NCBI GenBank assembly: GCA_002803225.1
Contig: NXFV01001367.1
Span: 1-63,404, forward strand
Origin: Gamarada debralockiae
Taxonomy: Eukaryota; Ascomycota; Leotiomycetes; Helotiales; Hyphodiscaceae
Reading direction: 5' to 3'
DNA length: 63,404 nt
Shown here: positions 52,608 to 63,404 of the stretch, one piece after another
Layout: each line of letters opens with the position of its first letter
Position numbering within the stretch: the stretch's first letter is position 1
Translations under genes and position numbers: made by a program
The notes under the pieces: model-generated
Databases searched by the model: none
Told to the model about the DNA's origin: nothing
The model's input: only the letters and a program-made list of their open reading frames with translations

Positions 52608-53519
52608 TTACGTTTCAGCCTGCACGGCTGACCTCTCATTCCTTCTCTGCTCCACCCAAACTCCCAATTCTCTCCAGATCCGTTCCTTCTCCGCAGGTAG
52701 CAGCGTCGCAGCCAGTCCACTCGTGCTCGTCGCCACGAACATCCTCGATCCCTTCCACTCCCCCTCAGCACCCATATTCTCCTCCTCGTCCTGCCACCCA
52801 TACTTGAACTCCTCCTTCTTGATTTTTACACCATGCTTCACACGCCATATACTCTCCCAAATACTCTTCCCCACAAGACACACAGCCTCCGGCTTGTATT
52901 TCTTTATTTTATCTTCCAATATATGCACACTGTCATCCATCTCCTCCTTACTCAGCTCCGCACCATTTCTTGTCGGCCGCGCTACAATGTTCGTATTCCC
53001 CATCGAAAACAGGCGCGGGAGATCTCTGTCTTCTGTGGGGCTGCATCTTCGGGTTGTACACCCGCTGCTGTGAAGCAGTTTCCAGAAGAGATTCGAGGGA
53101 TGTGCGTACGCATGTCCAGATTTCGCTGTCTGGATCCCTGGATTTAAGCCCACGAATACGCAGATCAGGTTGGGTTCTAGGATATCGACGAGTTCTGGGA
53201 GGTGTGCATATGTGGAAGGAGGGACGTAGCCTGATGGGGATCGAGACTTCTTTCTGGAGGGAGGGGAGACCGCCAGACCGCCAAGCTTGCGCTTCGGACC
53301 TGGACTGGATGCTGGAGGTGTATTTAAAGCAGATGAGGAATTTCGGAGGCTTCTGCGGGGTTCGGGAGATTGTGAATCATCTTTGATTTCGAGCTTTGGG
53401 GAGAAGGTGTAGTCTGCCAAATTCAGCCTCCCCTTAAAGCTTGCTGGGACAGAGCTCGAGCTTGTAGCCTCATCATTTCCCTCCTCTTTGGCATTTTCCA
53501 GCTCCTCAACGTTTTCCAT
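52608..53519 (-). CDS. G/T mismatch-specific thymine/uracil DNA glycosylase (TDG/MUG family)
   Basis: This is a 303-residue DNA repair enzyme in one exon. It removes uracil or thymine mispaired with guanine, the first step of base excision repair in the nucleus. The N-terminal 110 residues are Ser/Pro/Lys-rich and disordered, with basic patches (PGPKRKLGG, RKKSRSPSG). The catalytic domain has VFVGLNPGIQTAKSGHAYAH, where the Asn of GLNPG positions the water. It continues through NLFWKLLHSSG and MGNTNIVARPTR, and ends with the DNA-intercalation-loop region VATSTSGLAA. The length and order fit fission yeast Thp1. It is divergent from UAP1. Confidence 0.92.
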   Translation of the reverse strand: MENVEELENAKEEGNDEATSSSSVPASFKGRLNLADYTFSPKLEIKDDSQSPEPRRSLRNSSSALNTPPASSPGPKRKLGGLAVSPPSRKKSRSPSGYVPPSTYAHLPELVDILEPNLICVFVGLNPGIQTAKSGHAYAHPSNLFWKLLHSSGCTTRRCSPTEDRDLPRLFSMGNTNIVARPTRNGAELSKEEMDDSVHILEDKIKKYKPEAVCLVGKSIWESIWRVKHGVKIKKEEFKYGWQDEEENMGAEGEWKGSRMFVATSTSGLAATLLPAEKERIWRELGVWVEQRRNERSAVQAET

Positions 53520-53907
53520 CGTGAAATGTCTAAGCGGTGAAGCTTGAGAGCACAGATGTGGGTCGGTAGATTTTTGCAGGGTTTAGGAAATGAGCCAATG
53601 AGGTCATCGTCAGGAACCAGAACTCATGCTAACAGAGCTGTTGGAGGAGCATTTGGAGCTGAAAACATGTGGTTTGATAGCAGCTCGTAATTCGTAAATG
53701 TGAACCAGAAGTGCAAGCCATAAGCACTGCGTTGGCAAAAGAAAGGAGGTGGCTTCGTTGTCTAGCGAACCTCACGTCCAACAATCGTGGCGGCGGGGCT
53801 GAGGGGCTGAGCTATTAATACGAATCCAAGGCCCAGCTAAATGAAAGCCCATTGAAGCTCTACAACCACATTTGAATCATTCAGATAGACACAACGAATT
53901 GTACATC

Positions 53908-55679
53908 ATGGAGACCGTCAAAAACGTCCTCAACAAGATGCACAGTAAGTACACGGAGCAATTGTCCCATATTCTGAATGATTCTGGCGGATTCATGAGT
54001 CCTGCTCCAGTTCAACTTATGATGGGTCTTTTCTTTCTGAAGTTTTGGAACTAGTTGAACCCGCCTAGCTCGAGTCTTTGAAGTTGTTTGAGCGATTGCT
54101 GACTCCGAATTTACAGTTGGCGGTGAAAGCCAAGAGGGCGTCCCACCAAAGGAGCCTTCCTCCACCGAACTCGAAGCGCTCAAGGAGAAGTATACGAAGG
54201 CAAAACAGGAACAAGTCTTCGCCTTCTACGATACCCTCAGTGTCCCAGAGAAAGCAGCACTCTACGAACAGCTAGCCTCTTTCGATCCAGACCATATCAA
54301 CAAAATCACCGACATAGCTCTCAACCCCCCAAAGGCACAGGATGCTGACAAGGGGTCGGGTCTCGAGCCCCTTCCAGACTCTGCCACTGCGAGTATCCTC
54401 GATTCGAAGACGGAAGATATCGAAAAATGGTATCAATCTGGTCTTGACTTGATTGCGGAGAACAAAGTGGGCGTTGTGCTTATGGCGGGAGGTCAGGGGA
54501 CGCGGTTGGGTAGCTCAGCTCCCAAGGGCTGCTTCAACATTGGTCTACCTTCCGGGAAGTCTCTGTTCCAGATTCAGGCAGAACGCATACGCAAAGTACA
54601 ACAGCTGGCACACAAGAAGGCCGGGCACTCGGCGGACAAGAAGGTTGTTGTGCCTTGGTACGTGATGACCAGCGGACCCACGAGAGGACCAACAGAGAAA
54701 TACTTCCAGGAGAACAATTACTTTGGCCTGGAGAAGGAGAATGTCATTATTTTCGAGCAAGGCGTCCTCCCATGTATTTCGAACGACGGCAAGATTTTGC
54801 TTGAGAGCAAGGGTAAGGTCGCAGTTGCACCAGACGGAAATGGAGGAATCTACCAAGCTCTCGTCACATCAAGTGTCATGGAAGATATGCGAAAGCGGGG
54901 AATCCAACACATTCACGCGTACTGTGTGGACAATTGTCTCGTCAAGGTCGCAGATCCAGTCTTCATTGGCTTCTCAGCTTCGAAGGACGTGGACATCGCG
55001 ACCAAGGTCGTCCGAAAGCGCAACGCCACCGAATCCGTCGGCCTCATTCTCCTCAAGAACGGCAAGCCAGATGTCGTCGAATACTCCGAGATTGACAAGG
55101 AGACCGCAGAGGCCAAAGATCCCAAGCAACCCAGCGTCTTGAAGTTCAGAGCTGCCAACATCGTGAACCACTACTACTCTTTCCGATTCCTCGAGTCTAT
55201 CCCTGACTGGGCTCACAAACTCCCCCATCACGTTGCTCGCAAGAAGATTCCCTATGTTGACACCGAGAAAGGAACTACTATCAAGCCTGAGAAGCCAAAT
55301 GGCATCAAATTGGAGCAGTTCGTCTTCGATGTTTTCCCTATGTTGGAGTTGAAAAAGTTTGCTTGTATGGAGGTGAAGCGTGAGGATGAATTCTCGCCTT
55401 TGAAGAATGCGAAGGGAACTGGTGAGGATGACCCAGATACTAGTAAGAAGGATATCATGGATCAGGGGAAGAGATGGGTACAGGCTGCTGGTGCAACTGT
55501 GGTCAGTGAGGGTGATGTTGATGGAATTGAGGTCTCGCCATTGATCAGCTACGTAAGTTGCATTTTCGTTTATATTGGATTTGCATTGACTGACAAAATC
55601 ATAGGGTGGAGAAGGACTTGAAAAGCTGAAGGGCAAGACTGTCACTGCTCCGGCTGTTCTTGAGAAGGAGCTCGATTAG
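53908..55679 (+). CDS. uap1: UDP-N-acetylglucosamine pyrophosphorylase
   Basis: This is a cytosolic enzyme of 515 residues joining GlcNAc-1-phosphate and UTP to UDP-GlcNAc, the donor for chitin, N-glycans and GPI anchors. Exons are 53908-53944, 54117-55552 and 55605-55679. The uridine-binding signature [17 protein letters not shown] is at about residue 123. Other blocks are [48 protein letters not shown] and the [11 protein letters not shown] helix. A tiny 12-codon first exon is needed to reach a start; the 172-base first intron is bounded by GTAAGT and TTACAG. The last 24 codons form exon 3 ([10 protein letters not shown]). It is likely essential for growth, as in yeast QRI1. Confidence 0.95.
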
Positions 55680-57720
55680 AGGGTCAAAAAACATTAGAAT
55701 GATTACGGTTATGTGGTATGAATAGACGATATCAATGTTGCATATCCTTCCTTAGTGGCCGCGTATCGGATCATACCGTATTAATTGGGATACCAATCCT
55801 TCATTCTGATTCAGAGATTCGAAGCTTCACCAGAGCTGCCTGGATCAACGATCGAACTCGGTCGCTGATTCGACAGATTGATTTGCATTTTGCAAAGATA
55901 AAGTGATGGCCAAGTTGGCTGGAACAGCTGTTGTGCTGCACCTTCCCAAGTGTCGTTGCGCGCTTCCCTCTTCAAGAGCTTTCCTTTTCTCCATTGCATA
56001 CTGTACCTCGCAATTCCGATGTGAGACCACTAATAGGAGTCCATGCATCGTGACGTCGCCATTTTTTAAGCCTATCCTGGAGAAGCTTTTCTGAGGCTCA
56101 AACCGCTACTTTTTGTGCATTGACTTCCTTTTTCAGGCTAGATTCCGCGCACCTGCAACTGTGTCAGGTTGCCGCCCGCTCTGGACATTGACCAAACATT
56201 AGCAATGCGCGTATATTGCGAGTGCATATGCAAGACTTGTAGAGATTTTAGTGTAGTTTACTGTTAGATTTAATAACCCGGCCCCGGTTGCATATCCGGC
56301 CCACGCTTAGCCCGCTTATATATAGCACCATGTAGCCCCTGCTTTGCTCTACTGTATCATCGAAAACAAACCCTGGCAATATTCCCCCACCGCAATTGCG
56401 AAGGGAATAACCCAACGCTCATTGGATTTGAAAGCCAGCTCCTCCTGTGGTTGGAGGCTTGAAGATCTTCCCGAAACCCCAAGTCGATCTCCCTCTTCGG
56501 CAGAGACACGTTTTCGACGCCCAATATGAGCGCTGCAACGCCTCCTCTCCCCGCCCTGGATCCTCCTATGTCGGAAATGTTGGAAAAGCAGAATATGACC
56601 ATCCACCGACTGCGAATAAGAAAATATCAAAAGCACGACTGACTGCTAAACTTCACACCAACACTCAACCATTAGGTGACCTTCATTGCATTTCGACGAC
56701 CTCCCATTGCGATACCTAGGGCCTCAAAAGTCACTTCAAGCCACCTCACGTACCCGCTGAAACATGCATCATCGGGTACTAGGCGCAAGTATAGCGAAGG
56801 ATAGTACGATTATCCTCATCGAAATGAATACGAACTCCAGCTGCTTCCTTGATCGACAATCTTTTCTTGATATTATCTTCGAAAGTCCGCCACAGACCAT
56901 GTGGAGAAAGCCCTTTTTCTCGTCTTGATTGGCTATGCTGAACGAGCTGCAGAAGGTCGTTGACTTGGTTCTTTGTCAATTGCATCTCCACCTTGACGAT
57001 TTGACTACCCTCCAACTAATTGACAGCCTAGCCGGCCGCCATAGACCATAAAAACTTTGTACCGTACTACACCTTCGCTCAACTGTCAAGTCACAAGTGT
57101 CCCCTCACTCCTTCACTTTGAAGGATTTCCCCAGCCGGCTTTATCCTAATTCTGGACGGAGACCATCCATCGGTGTTTTTAGTTCCTCGCAAATAGCCTC
57201 TCTTTATGCTTATTTTATTAACATTCCTATCAGACCCTGGGATTTGCGATCTCTATTGCGATGATCCTATTCTGGCTAGTGCTGTCGCCCGTTTAGCGCA
57301 ACGCCCGCAAGGTCCACAATCTCATACCAACCACTGCCTACCACAAATAGAATAATTGCGCGTCCTTACAAGACTCACCGGCAAGGCAGCAAGACATGGT
57401 CGGGTTCGGTGGAATTTCTTTAAACATACTTGCTTTGGCAATCCGTTTCGGTGCGATTTCCATAAACCCTACTTTCTTTGGCAATCGTTTCGCTACGAAA
57501 GCTTAACCTTGGTCTCGTGAAGAATGTATGTGGTTTGATTGGCTGTTATGAACGAGCTCTCGTCTGGTTGGCTGTGATCACAATGTACCAAATATGGAAT
57601 TCCCGAGAGAAGTTATAAAGAAAATTTCTTCTTGTAAATATCTTCACAGTGCCAGTATTTCTTGATCCTTTGAACCTCTCTCGGCGTCCTTGTGTTGCCA
57701 AATATATTCGAGGAGTGGTC
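55680..57720. other. 2 kb intergenic stretch, one weak ORF
   Basis: No convincing gene is present. A minus frame at 57015-56779 encodes 78 residues with a somewhat protein-like sequence (MQLTKNQVNDLLQLVQHSQS) but no domain, splice partner or context. TATA-like runs occur near 56315. Confidence 0.35.
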
Positions 57721-59342
57721 ATGGATCCACCAAGTTCATCCGACGAAGCTCACGCGGCCAAAGATACCCTGACAACCAAAAGGGAGACTGCCAGACCTCC
57801 ACCGATCCCAGAAATTCCAAACGGTGGATTCGAAGCATGGGCACAAGTTACTGGATCATTCTTTCTCTTTTTCAATGGCTGGTGAGAGTCTGTCTTCAGC
57901 TTTCGACTCCAAGTATACTAAGACTCTCCTGCAGGGGTATTGTCAGTTCATATGGTGTCTACCAGACATACTACGAGATCAGTCTACTTACGGACAAGAG
58001 TCCATCGGATATATCCTGGATTGGCTCCCTCCAAGCTTTCTTGCTTCTCACAGTTGGCGTGTTGACTGGTCCGCTGTACGACTGGGGTCACTTCAGAGCA
58101 TTGATATTTGTTGGGTGTTTCTTGGAAGTGTTTGGAATGATGATGCTGAGCTTGTGCAAGGCATATTGGGAAGTGATGCTTGCTCAAGCCATCGTCGTGG
58201 GTGTAGGATGTGGTTGCATCTTCATTCCAAGTGTAGCCATTTTGCCATCGTACTTCTCGACCAAGAGAGGTCTGGCAAATGGCATTGCAGCAAGTGGAAG
58301 TGGGTTCGGTAAGTTGCACTTGAATCAATTGGCCTACGTGGAACGTCACTGAGGGTTCAACTACAGGAGGTGTCATTTATCCCATCGTGTTTCGACAGCT
58401 CGAACCTTCGATCGGCTTTGGCTGGGCAACTCGAGTAATCGCCTTTGTGATGTTGGCAACGTCGATTATACCCCTAGCCGTCATGAGGATGCGCTCAAAA
58501 CCACCCGTAGTCCGCAAAATGTTTCAAGCATCAGCCTGGAAAGAACCACCATATGTTCTCTGGACGTTTGCAGTAGCCATCGGTCTTATGGGACTGTAAG
58601 TACTTGATCATGTTCAACCGGACGGAATGGAATGAGTTGCTAATATACAGCGCAGGTATGCTCCATTATTCTACGTCGAAAGTTACGCCATCCAAGAAAG
58701 CATCATGAGCGCAAGCAATGCCTTCTACTTGCTTCCAATCCTTAACGCGGGCTCAATGGCCGGTCGGATACTCCCGAACTTTTTTCTCGACAAAACCGGA
58801 GCACTCAATATGTACATCCCGTGCTGCCTCATCGCTAGCGGTAAGTATTTACCAGATCAATCCGTTTCGTATTTCGCCCGAATACCTAGGTTCTTCTCTC
58901 GAAGTTTTTCCGAAGAGGATGTCTTTGGAGTCCAAACCCAATGAAACACCATTTCAGCTCTCATTTCCTTCTCATTTCGAGTAAATGCTAACTTCGAAAT
59001 CTTCTAGTTCTTGGATTTGCCTGGATTGCCATAAAGAACACTGCAGGCCTGGTGGTCTTCAGCGTGCTCTATGGCTTCATCTCTGGGCTCTACCTTACAT
59101 TGCCCGCTGTCACTGCCGTCTCTCTATCCCCTCACCTTGGAGTCGTTGGTGTGCGCATGGGGATGTCATTCTCGATTGGAGCAATTGGCTTTCTCATCGG
59201 AACACCAATAGCCGGGGCAATAGTCAAGAGCGGCTGGGTGGGACTGCAGGTGTACACGGGAGCGACGCTCATACTTTCCGCCATCATCATGATCGCTGCC
59301 AGAGTCTCCAAGGTTGGATATCATGTCACCGCCAAGGCCTAA
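57721..59342 (+). CDS. MFS monocarboxylate-type transporter
   Basis: This is a 427-residue transporter of the fungal monocarboxylate porter (MCT/SLC16-like) group. Exons are 57721-57881, 57935-58308, 58367-58595, 58656-58840 and 59008-59342. The N-terminus reads PNGGFEAWAQVTGSFFLFFN, then WGIVSSYGVYQTYYE, the usual opening of this group. Other marks are SWIGSLQAFLLL, GPLYDWGHFRAL, FSTKRGLANGIAASGSGFGG and NAGSMAGRILPNFF. The ATG at 57721 is the first credible start; the longer frame upstream has no ATG. The last intron (167 bases) is longer than usual but well bounded. Such proteins may carry monocarboxylates or efflux small acids; yeast Mch homologues have no proven substrate. A broken Zn2Cys6 regulator lies just downstream. 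Confidence 0.9.
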
Positions 59343-59466
59343 AATGGAATTCAGAGATGAAGGATGGAACGAAAGACTGCCATACAGGCCTGCAACGTCA
59401 ATGGTGCATTCCCAACGGACCTCTTTTACCGATAGCGATACATCTTTTCCTAGATAGATCTTCGCA

Positions 59467-59572
59467 CGAGGGCCTTTCGGCCCTTCGAGCGTGTCTTAGG
59501 AGCAAAGGCTTTGCCTGCTCAATGGTCTACGCACGAGCGGCTCTTCGGCTCTTCGGACGTGCATTAGGATCT
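59467..59572. repeat. Pair of related hairpin-forming repeats
   Basis: Two about 43-base elements start CGCACGAG, at 59471 and 59530, and end near TTAGGA. The first has AGGGCC-TTTC-GGCCCT within CACG/CGTG arms. The second has GAGCGGCTC-type arms within GCACG/CGTGC. They are diverged copies with conserved hairpin potential. Confidence 0.7.
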
Positions 59573-59950
59573 AGATCTTACATTATCTGGACCGTAGTAG
59601 AGACCTTGCACGCTCGACGGGCTCTATTCAACTGTGCACCAAGTTTGCGGTACCCCAAAGACCCGAAGCTTCATAACATTTTACGCCATTCAACATGCGA
59701 CCTCGTATCCGGTAAGTTTATAGCTCATGAATTATTCAAATCCCTCGTCAGACCATGTCTTAAGCCAGTGACCACTTCCTCCAGAAAAAGCTTCATCCAA
59801 TCATTTATTTCCTTTGTTATTATCTTTAAACCATTACAGAATTAACCTTCCTCAGCCTCGTAAGGGACCAAATGACATCGACTTTAAGACAATTTAAGGA
59901 GCCTATATCCCTCGACTTCGATAGAGGAATTCACAAGCAAAGAGTCCAAT

Positions 59951-61620
59951 ATGCCAGGAACACCAAGATCAAAAGATTACATCAATTGTCGTGAGAGGAA
60001 AATCTAGGTAAGCGTCTTCACTCTACTTTCGTCTCTGTTTTATTTGGGCTTGAAGTCTGAGCTTTGAAGAATTGAAGCGTAAGAAGATAGAATCTGACAA
60101 GCAATAGTATAACCAGACGAAACCTCAATATCTGAAATACACAACCTCAAATCAAGTCTTCAAAGGATACAGGAAGAAAGAAACCTTCATCAGTTGCACA
60201 TCGCCAGAAGAACTAGCACGACAAAATCGCACAGAACCTCTCGCACCCCTGACCAACCAGCATCCCAATGAGACCAAGGCCGGACCGTGTCTTTCGGAAT
60301 AATTTCTTGGCCCTCTTCCTGCGAGACTACCTGCCAAAGAACGAGGATGAAGCTATATACAACCACACGCATGGCTTGTCTTGGGCGCGGTACGTGTCAG
60401 ACGTCACCAATAAAAGCAAGGTGCTGAGTGAATCGCTTGCAGCAGTGAGCCTTGCCATTGTTGACCAGGCTCACTCCGATGAGCGCTTCGTAAAGCACAG
60501 TTTTGAGATTTATGGGAACGCTCTCCAAGCATTGCGGAAAGCACTGGCTTCTGCTTCGCTATCTCTCAGGATACTTTGGCTGGAATAATCGCTCTTACTG
60601 TAGCACTTATGAGGAATTTATAGCTCCATCGCGGACAGAACGAAAGGTCGCACTGACTCCGAACATAGCTTGGGCAACCGACTTATAAGTCAGGACACGG
60701 TTGGATATACCACATCTGAGGCGCATCACAAGTGGTTCGATGGAGAAGCCCTTCAGCCCGTGAAGCGCCCTTAGACAACTTAGATAACTCCTTGCTCAGA
60801 AATAGTCTATTATCCTTGGTACGCCATCTATCGAGTCAACAGGGGTCAGTCTGCTAACCCAGGCAGGTTTTCGATGCTTTAGGACATCACAATCCTACTT
60901 TCTTAGCTAGCGAAGAATGGCAGCAGGCTTGAGGTCCAGATGCTGGCCTGAGCGAACTTCTCCTCGATATCCTGGTCCACCTTCGATGCCTCCTGGAGCG
61001 CTGAGATGAGGTTCTTCAGCATCCAGCTACGGACCCTGTGAAGTGATGCTCTGTTGCAAAGTTTCGCTGTCAATCGCGATCAACTTCAGGGTTGGTATCA
61101 GCAAGCTGAATGTTCTATTCCGGGAGTACTCTATTGGGAAGACGTATCAACAATGAATGCCTTGTTTCCTATTCGCTTCTCCCTTACATCCCTTGCGCTC
61201 CCAGTGGCACAGTTGTTGCTTTTATATTGGACCGCACAGTTCATCATGTATGCAGAGTTAGAGCATTTGATATATTTTTCAGAAGATGCCGTAATATACC
61301 AACTCATGCAGGAGGATTGCCCAGTCACAGACGAAAGTGGGTTCGCAACGACTAAATTGGAATATGGCGGTTCACTGAAACTTCCTACTCCACGAAAGCA
61401 GCCGAGTACGCCAGCCTAGTTCTCCCCTCGGATCGCTTATCTATGACACTCGATTTGGCATGGCTAGTGTACTACCCGTCACGTTCTCTATCTGGGCAGC
61501 TCAGCAGATCTACGACGGGTGATCAGAACAGAAGTATCAATATTGCTACGACCGATCTCGTAATTTGGGAGGTTCTAAGGGAATATTCTTCCTCTCACTC
61601 GTGTCGAGGATGAGTACGAG
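59951..61620 (+). pseudogene. Broken Zn2Cys6 regulator
   Basis: Relics of a fungal C6 transcription factor are spread over three frames. At 59951 a start-like piece ends in NCRERKI, resembling half of a zinc cluster. At 60200-60590 a frame reads NNFLALFLRDYLP, HGLSWARYVSDVTN and HSFEIYGNALQALRKAL, which is the usual start of the fungal-specific factor domain 2. At 61054-61419 a frame has LQGWYQQAE, VLYWEDVS and QLLLLYWTAQFIMYAEL. Frameshifts and stops separate the pieces, and the rest of the zinc cluster is missing. Traces continue to about 61620. It follows the monocarboxylate transporter and may once have controlled it. Confidence 0.65.
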
Positions 61621-62184
61621 AGAGTATCCCGGACTTGAGGGATAGTTCCTTCCCGCTGTAAGATCCTGAAAGAATCCTCGTGTCTTTTTTGGTGGGGGGG
61701 GGGTATTCAGGAATTGCCGTGGAGTATCCTTATGCTTTGATCCCGGGCCAAGACCACATCTCGCTGCCTTCCCCTTAGGTTTAGTTGTATTTTTTTCGGC
61801 ATTTGCGTGAGGGCTGTTTGAATGGGGAATAGGAATTGAGCGAAGGAAAATGGAGTAGGACTGGTCTGATTATTGCATTACTGTACTGACGAGGCAACTT
61901 GATCATTCTTCAATAACTAAGTGAATCAAACGTCATACATTTTCCGCTCGAAAACTTCACATTGACATAGTTCGATCACTCAATGAATCTAGGAGATTGG
62001 TACTCTCACGAGTCGATGTTTCTACTCTGGTTCAGAGTCAACTTGATCTTTCGACGCCTGACCAAAAGAACTTTATTTCTACTCTGCCTTACAGATTGCG
62101 TACAGATTGCCAGCGCTACCCCGGATGGATTCAAGTGTGTGTGATTGTTTGGAAGCATCACAGCGGCTCAGTAGTGGTCTGAAG
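61621..62184. other. Intergenic, no gene seen
   Basis: A G-run near 61693 (TGGGGGGGGGG) and ordinary non-coding sequence. No frame has domain content. Confidence 0.4.
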
Positions 62185-63007
62185 TTGTGGCTTTTGCTCC
62201 GTTGTGACGGTGGTTGGCCATTGCCCAACCTCATCGTTCTCGCAGCCTCGAAGGCGCAACTTCGTGCTTTTGATGCCTGGTCGAGATATCGTCGACTGTG
62301 AGTTCAATGCGGCAACTGCAGTTGAGATGGAGGAAAGGGGGTTTCATCCCTCACAGACAGATGGGCCTACGCCCGCACGTGCCACGGTAGACGTTGAGCA
62401 AGAGGGGCGAGCTTTCACATTGGAGCGATTAGTCAAATTCTCGCGACAGTCATTGGAGGGTGAACATTCATATGGGTTCGGGCAGTTTTCGGATCTCCAG
62501 TGACAAAATCTGGTCTTCCTGCTGAACAAATTGGCCAAGGTTAAAGACGATGTTGCAAAGAGTGGAACAACGTACTATGCCCAAGCTGAGGCCCTGGCAG
62601 AAGCGGTGCTCAAATATGGTAGTACCAACCCGCTTCCACATAATATTTCTGCTCATAATTGCTAACGAATGCGCTAACAAATGCTTCTTCGCATCATATA
62701 GTACGCCATCTCGATACATGAATCGCCTTCAAAAGATCCCCTCCCCTTAGGAGGTGAGCGTTTGGGGTATAGCCTGGCGGAGACGTTTCCCGACATCTCT
62801 GCAACCCACGACGCATTTGACACGACCTACCTCACTTTCGCTGATGATAATCAGCAGGGAATTGACGCAGTGCGTGGATTTCTTCGAAGAGTTCTGCCTA
62901 GGAGGGTGTCCTACGGCGAGGAAGAAAGGCGTCAGAATCCTCTAGGTTATTATTTTAAGAACTTATTCAAAAGCCCCGACTTTTTTTTCGCTGACTACAT
63001 ACTGTAG
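62185..63007 (+). pseudogene. Possible decayed gene, unknown family
   Basis: Several forward frames look protein-like but do not join cleanly. At 62204-62503 a piece contains IVDCEFNAATAVEMEERGFH and FTLERLVKFSRQSLEG. At 62500-62613 a second reads LLNKLAKVKDDVAKSG and AQAEALAEAVLKYG. At 62762-63007 a third reads GYSLAETFPDISATHDAF. One plausible intron (62614-62699, GTAGTA to ATATAG) links toward the third piece but hits a stop. No domain is recognised. Confidence 0.3.
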
Positions 63008-63127
63008 TTACAACCCTGGCAGTAGGGGTGGGTCGTTTCTCATTGTGCCTACTGTATGGTTATTATGCCTCTCAGCCCATCTCTCAAGAAGAGCCTGATC
63101 ACCAATGTAGGCTTCTGGAACCCCTGT

Positions 63128-63367
63128 CCATGGAAATTCCATGGAATCAGAGATCTGGAACCTTCCAGTTCCCCAAGTTCCATGGAATCAAGGCCTTAAG
63201 GGTCACGTGTAAGACTCTTCAGGGGTAGTAAGATTGAGGGGGCTAATTCCAGTCCTCCCTGGGCAGGGATTCTAGCCCTCTGATTGGCTTGAAATAACGT
63301 GCCAATTCCTTGGAAATTCCATGGAACATATATAGTATAATGGAACCAGTCAATGAAAGTTCCATGG
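63128..63367. repeat. Cluster of CCATGG palindromes with 16-base direct repeats
   Basis: CCATGG occurs five times in 240 bases (63128, 63139, 63180, 63319, 63362), mostly inside TTCCATGGAA. The 16-base string TGGAAATTCCATGGAA occurs at 63131 and again at 63311. A TATA-like ATATATAGTATAA follows the second copy. The pattern suggests an LTR or other mobile-element end, but no element body or target-site duplication is visible at the window edge. Confidence 0.6.
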
Positions 63368-63404
63368 ACTGCCGGTGCCGAATATTGCTGATCACGACCT
63401 CTGT

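Noticed and set aside
58985..59845. 286-codon plus-strand frame
   Set aside because: Its first part is an out-of-frame reading of the last exon of the monocarboxylate transporter; the remainder is low-complexity and includes the hairpin repeats.
63128..63367. CRISPR-like reading of the CCATGG repeats
   Set aside because: Spacing is irregular, repeats are short palindromes, and the genome is eukaryotic.

Overview
The window is nuclear DNA of a filamentous ascomycete (Pezizomycotina). Most genes are split by short GT-AG introns of about 45-75 bases with CTAAC-like branch sites. The products include a Zn2Cys6 regulator, an NLR-like PNP-NACHT-WD40 protein, a SIN3 corepressor, a fumarate reductase fused to cytochrome b5, and a PFA4-type DHHC acyltransferase. 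Protein style suggests Leotiomycetes or a near relative, but that is only an impression. I built the exon models by hand from splice signals, reading phase and family conservation. Each model I call high confidence closes to a whole number of codons.

Layout, left to right: a DUF202 membrane protein (-) and a GH3 beta-glucosidase with PA14 domain (+) diverge from a 1.5 kb promoter region. Next come a Cdc1/Ted1-type metallophosphoesterase (+) and the large SIN3 gene (-, 8 exons, 10264-16051). A secreted fasciclin-domain protein (-) is followed by a decayed, intron-bearing copy of the OLA1/YchF ATPase (18479-20283). Then come a hexose-transporter-like MFS gene (-), a decayed reading frame (about 25035-25445), and an Osm1-type fumarate reductase (-).

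A probable galactoside-uptake and hydrolysis module occupies 28.7-37.5 kb. It has a LacZ-type GH2 beta-galactosidase (-), a divergent lactose-permease-like MFS transporter (+) and a Zn2Cys6 regulator (+). The hydrolase has no signal peptide and the permease would import its substrate, so the pair makes sense as intracellular use of a beta-galactoside.

From 37.8 to 47 kb there is a poorly resolved hypothetical gene, a small tandem duplication, a glycine-rich DUF7721-type gene (-), and a 1630-residue NLR-like gene (+). The NLR ends in about 13-14 nearly identical WD40 repeats. From 47.4 to 59.4 kb lie PFA4 (-), an efflux-type MFS transporter (+), a thymine-DNA glycosylase (-), UDP-GlcNAc pyrophosphorylase (+) and a monocarboxylate-type MFS transporter (+). 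The last 4 kb is gene-poor and decayed. It holds a broken Zn2Cys6 regulator, another possible gene relic, hairpin repeats, and a cluster of CCATGG palindromes that looks like mobile-element debris.

The most interesting items are the NLR with its homogenised repeat array, the galactoside module, the OLA1 pseudogene, a foreign-looking gene fragment inside SIN3 intron 1, and a perfect 28-base palindrome inside SIN3 coding sequence.
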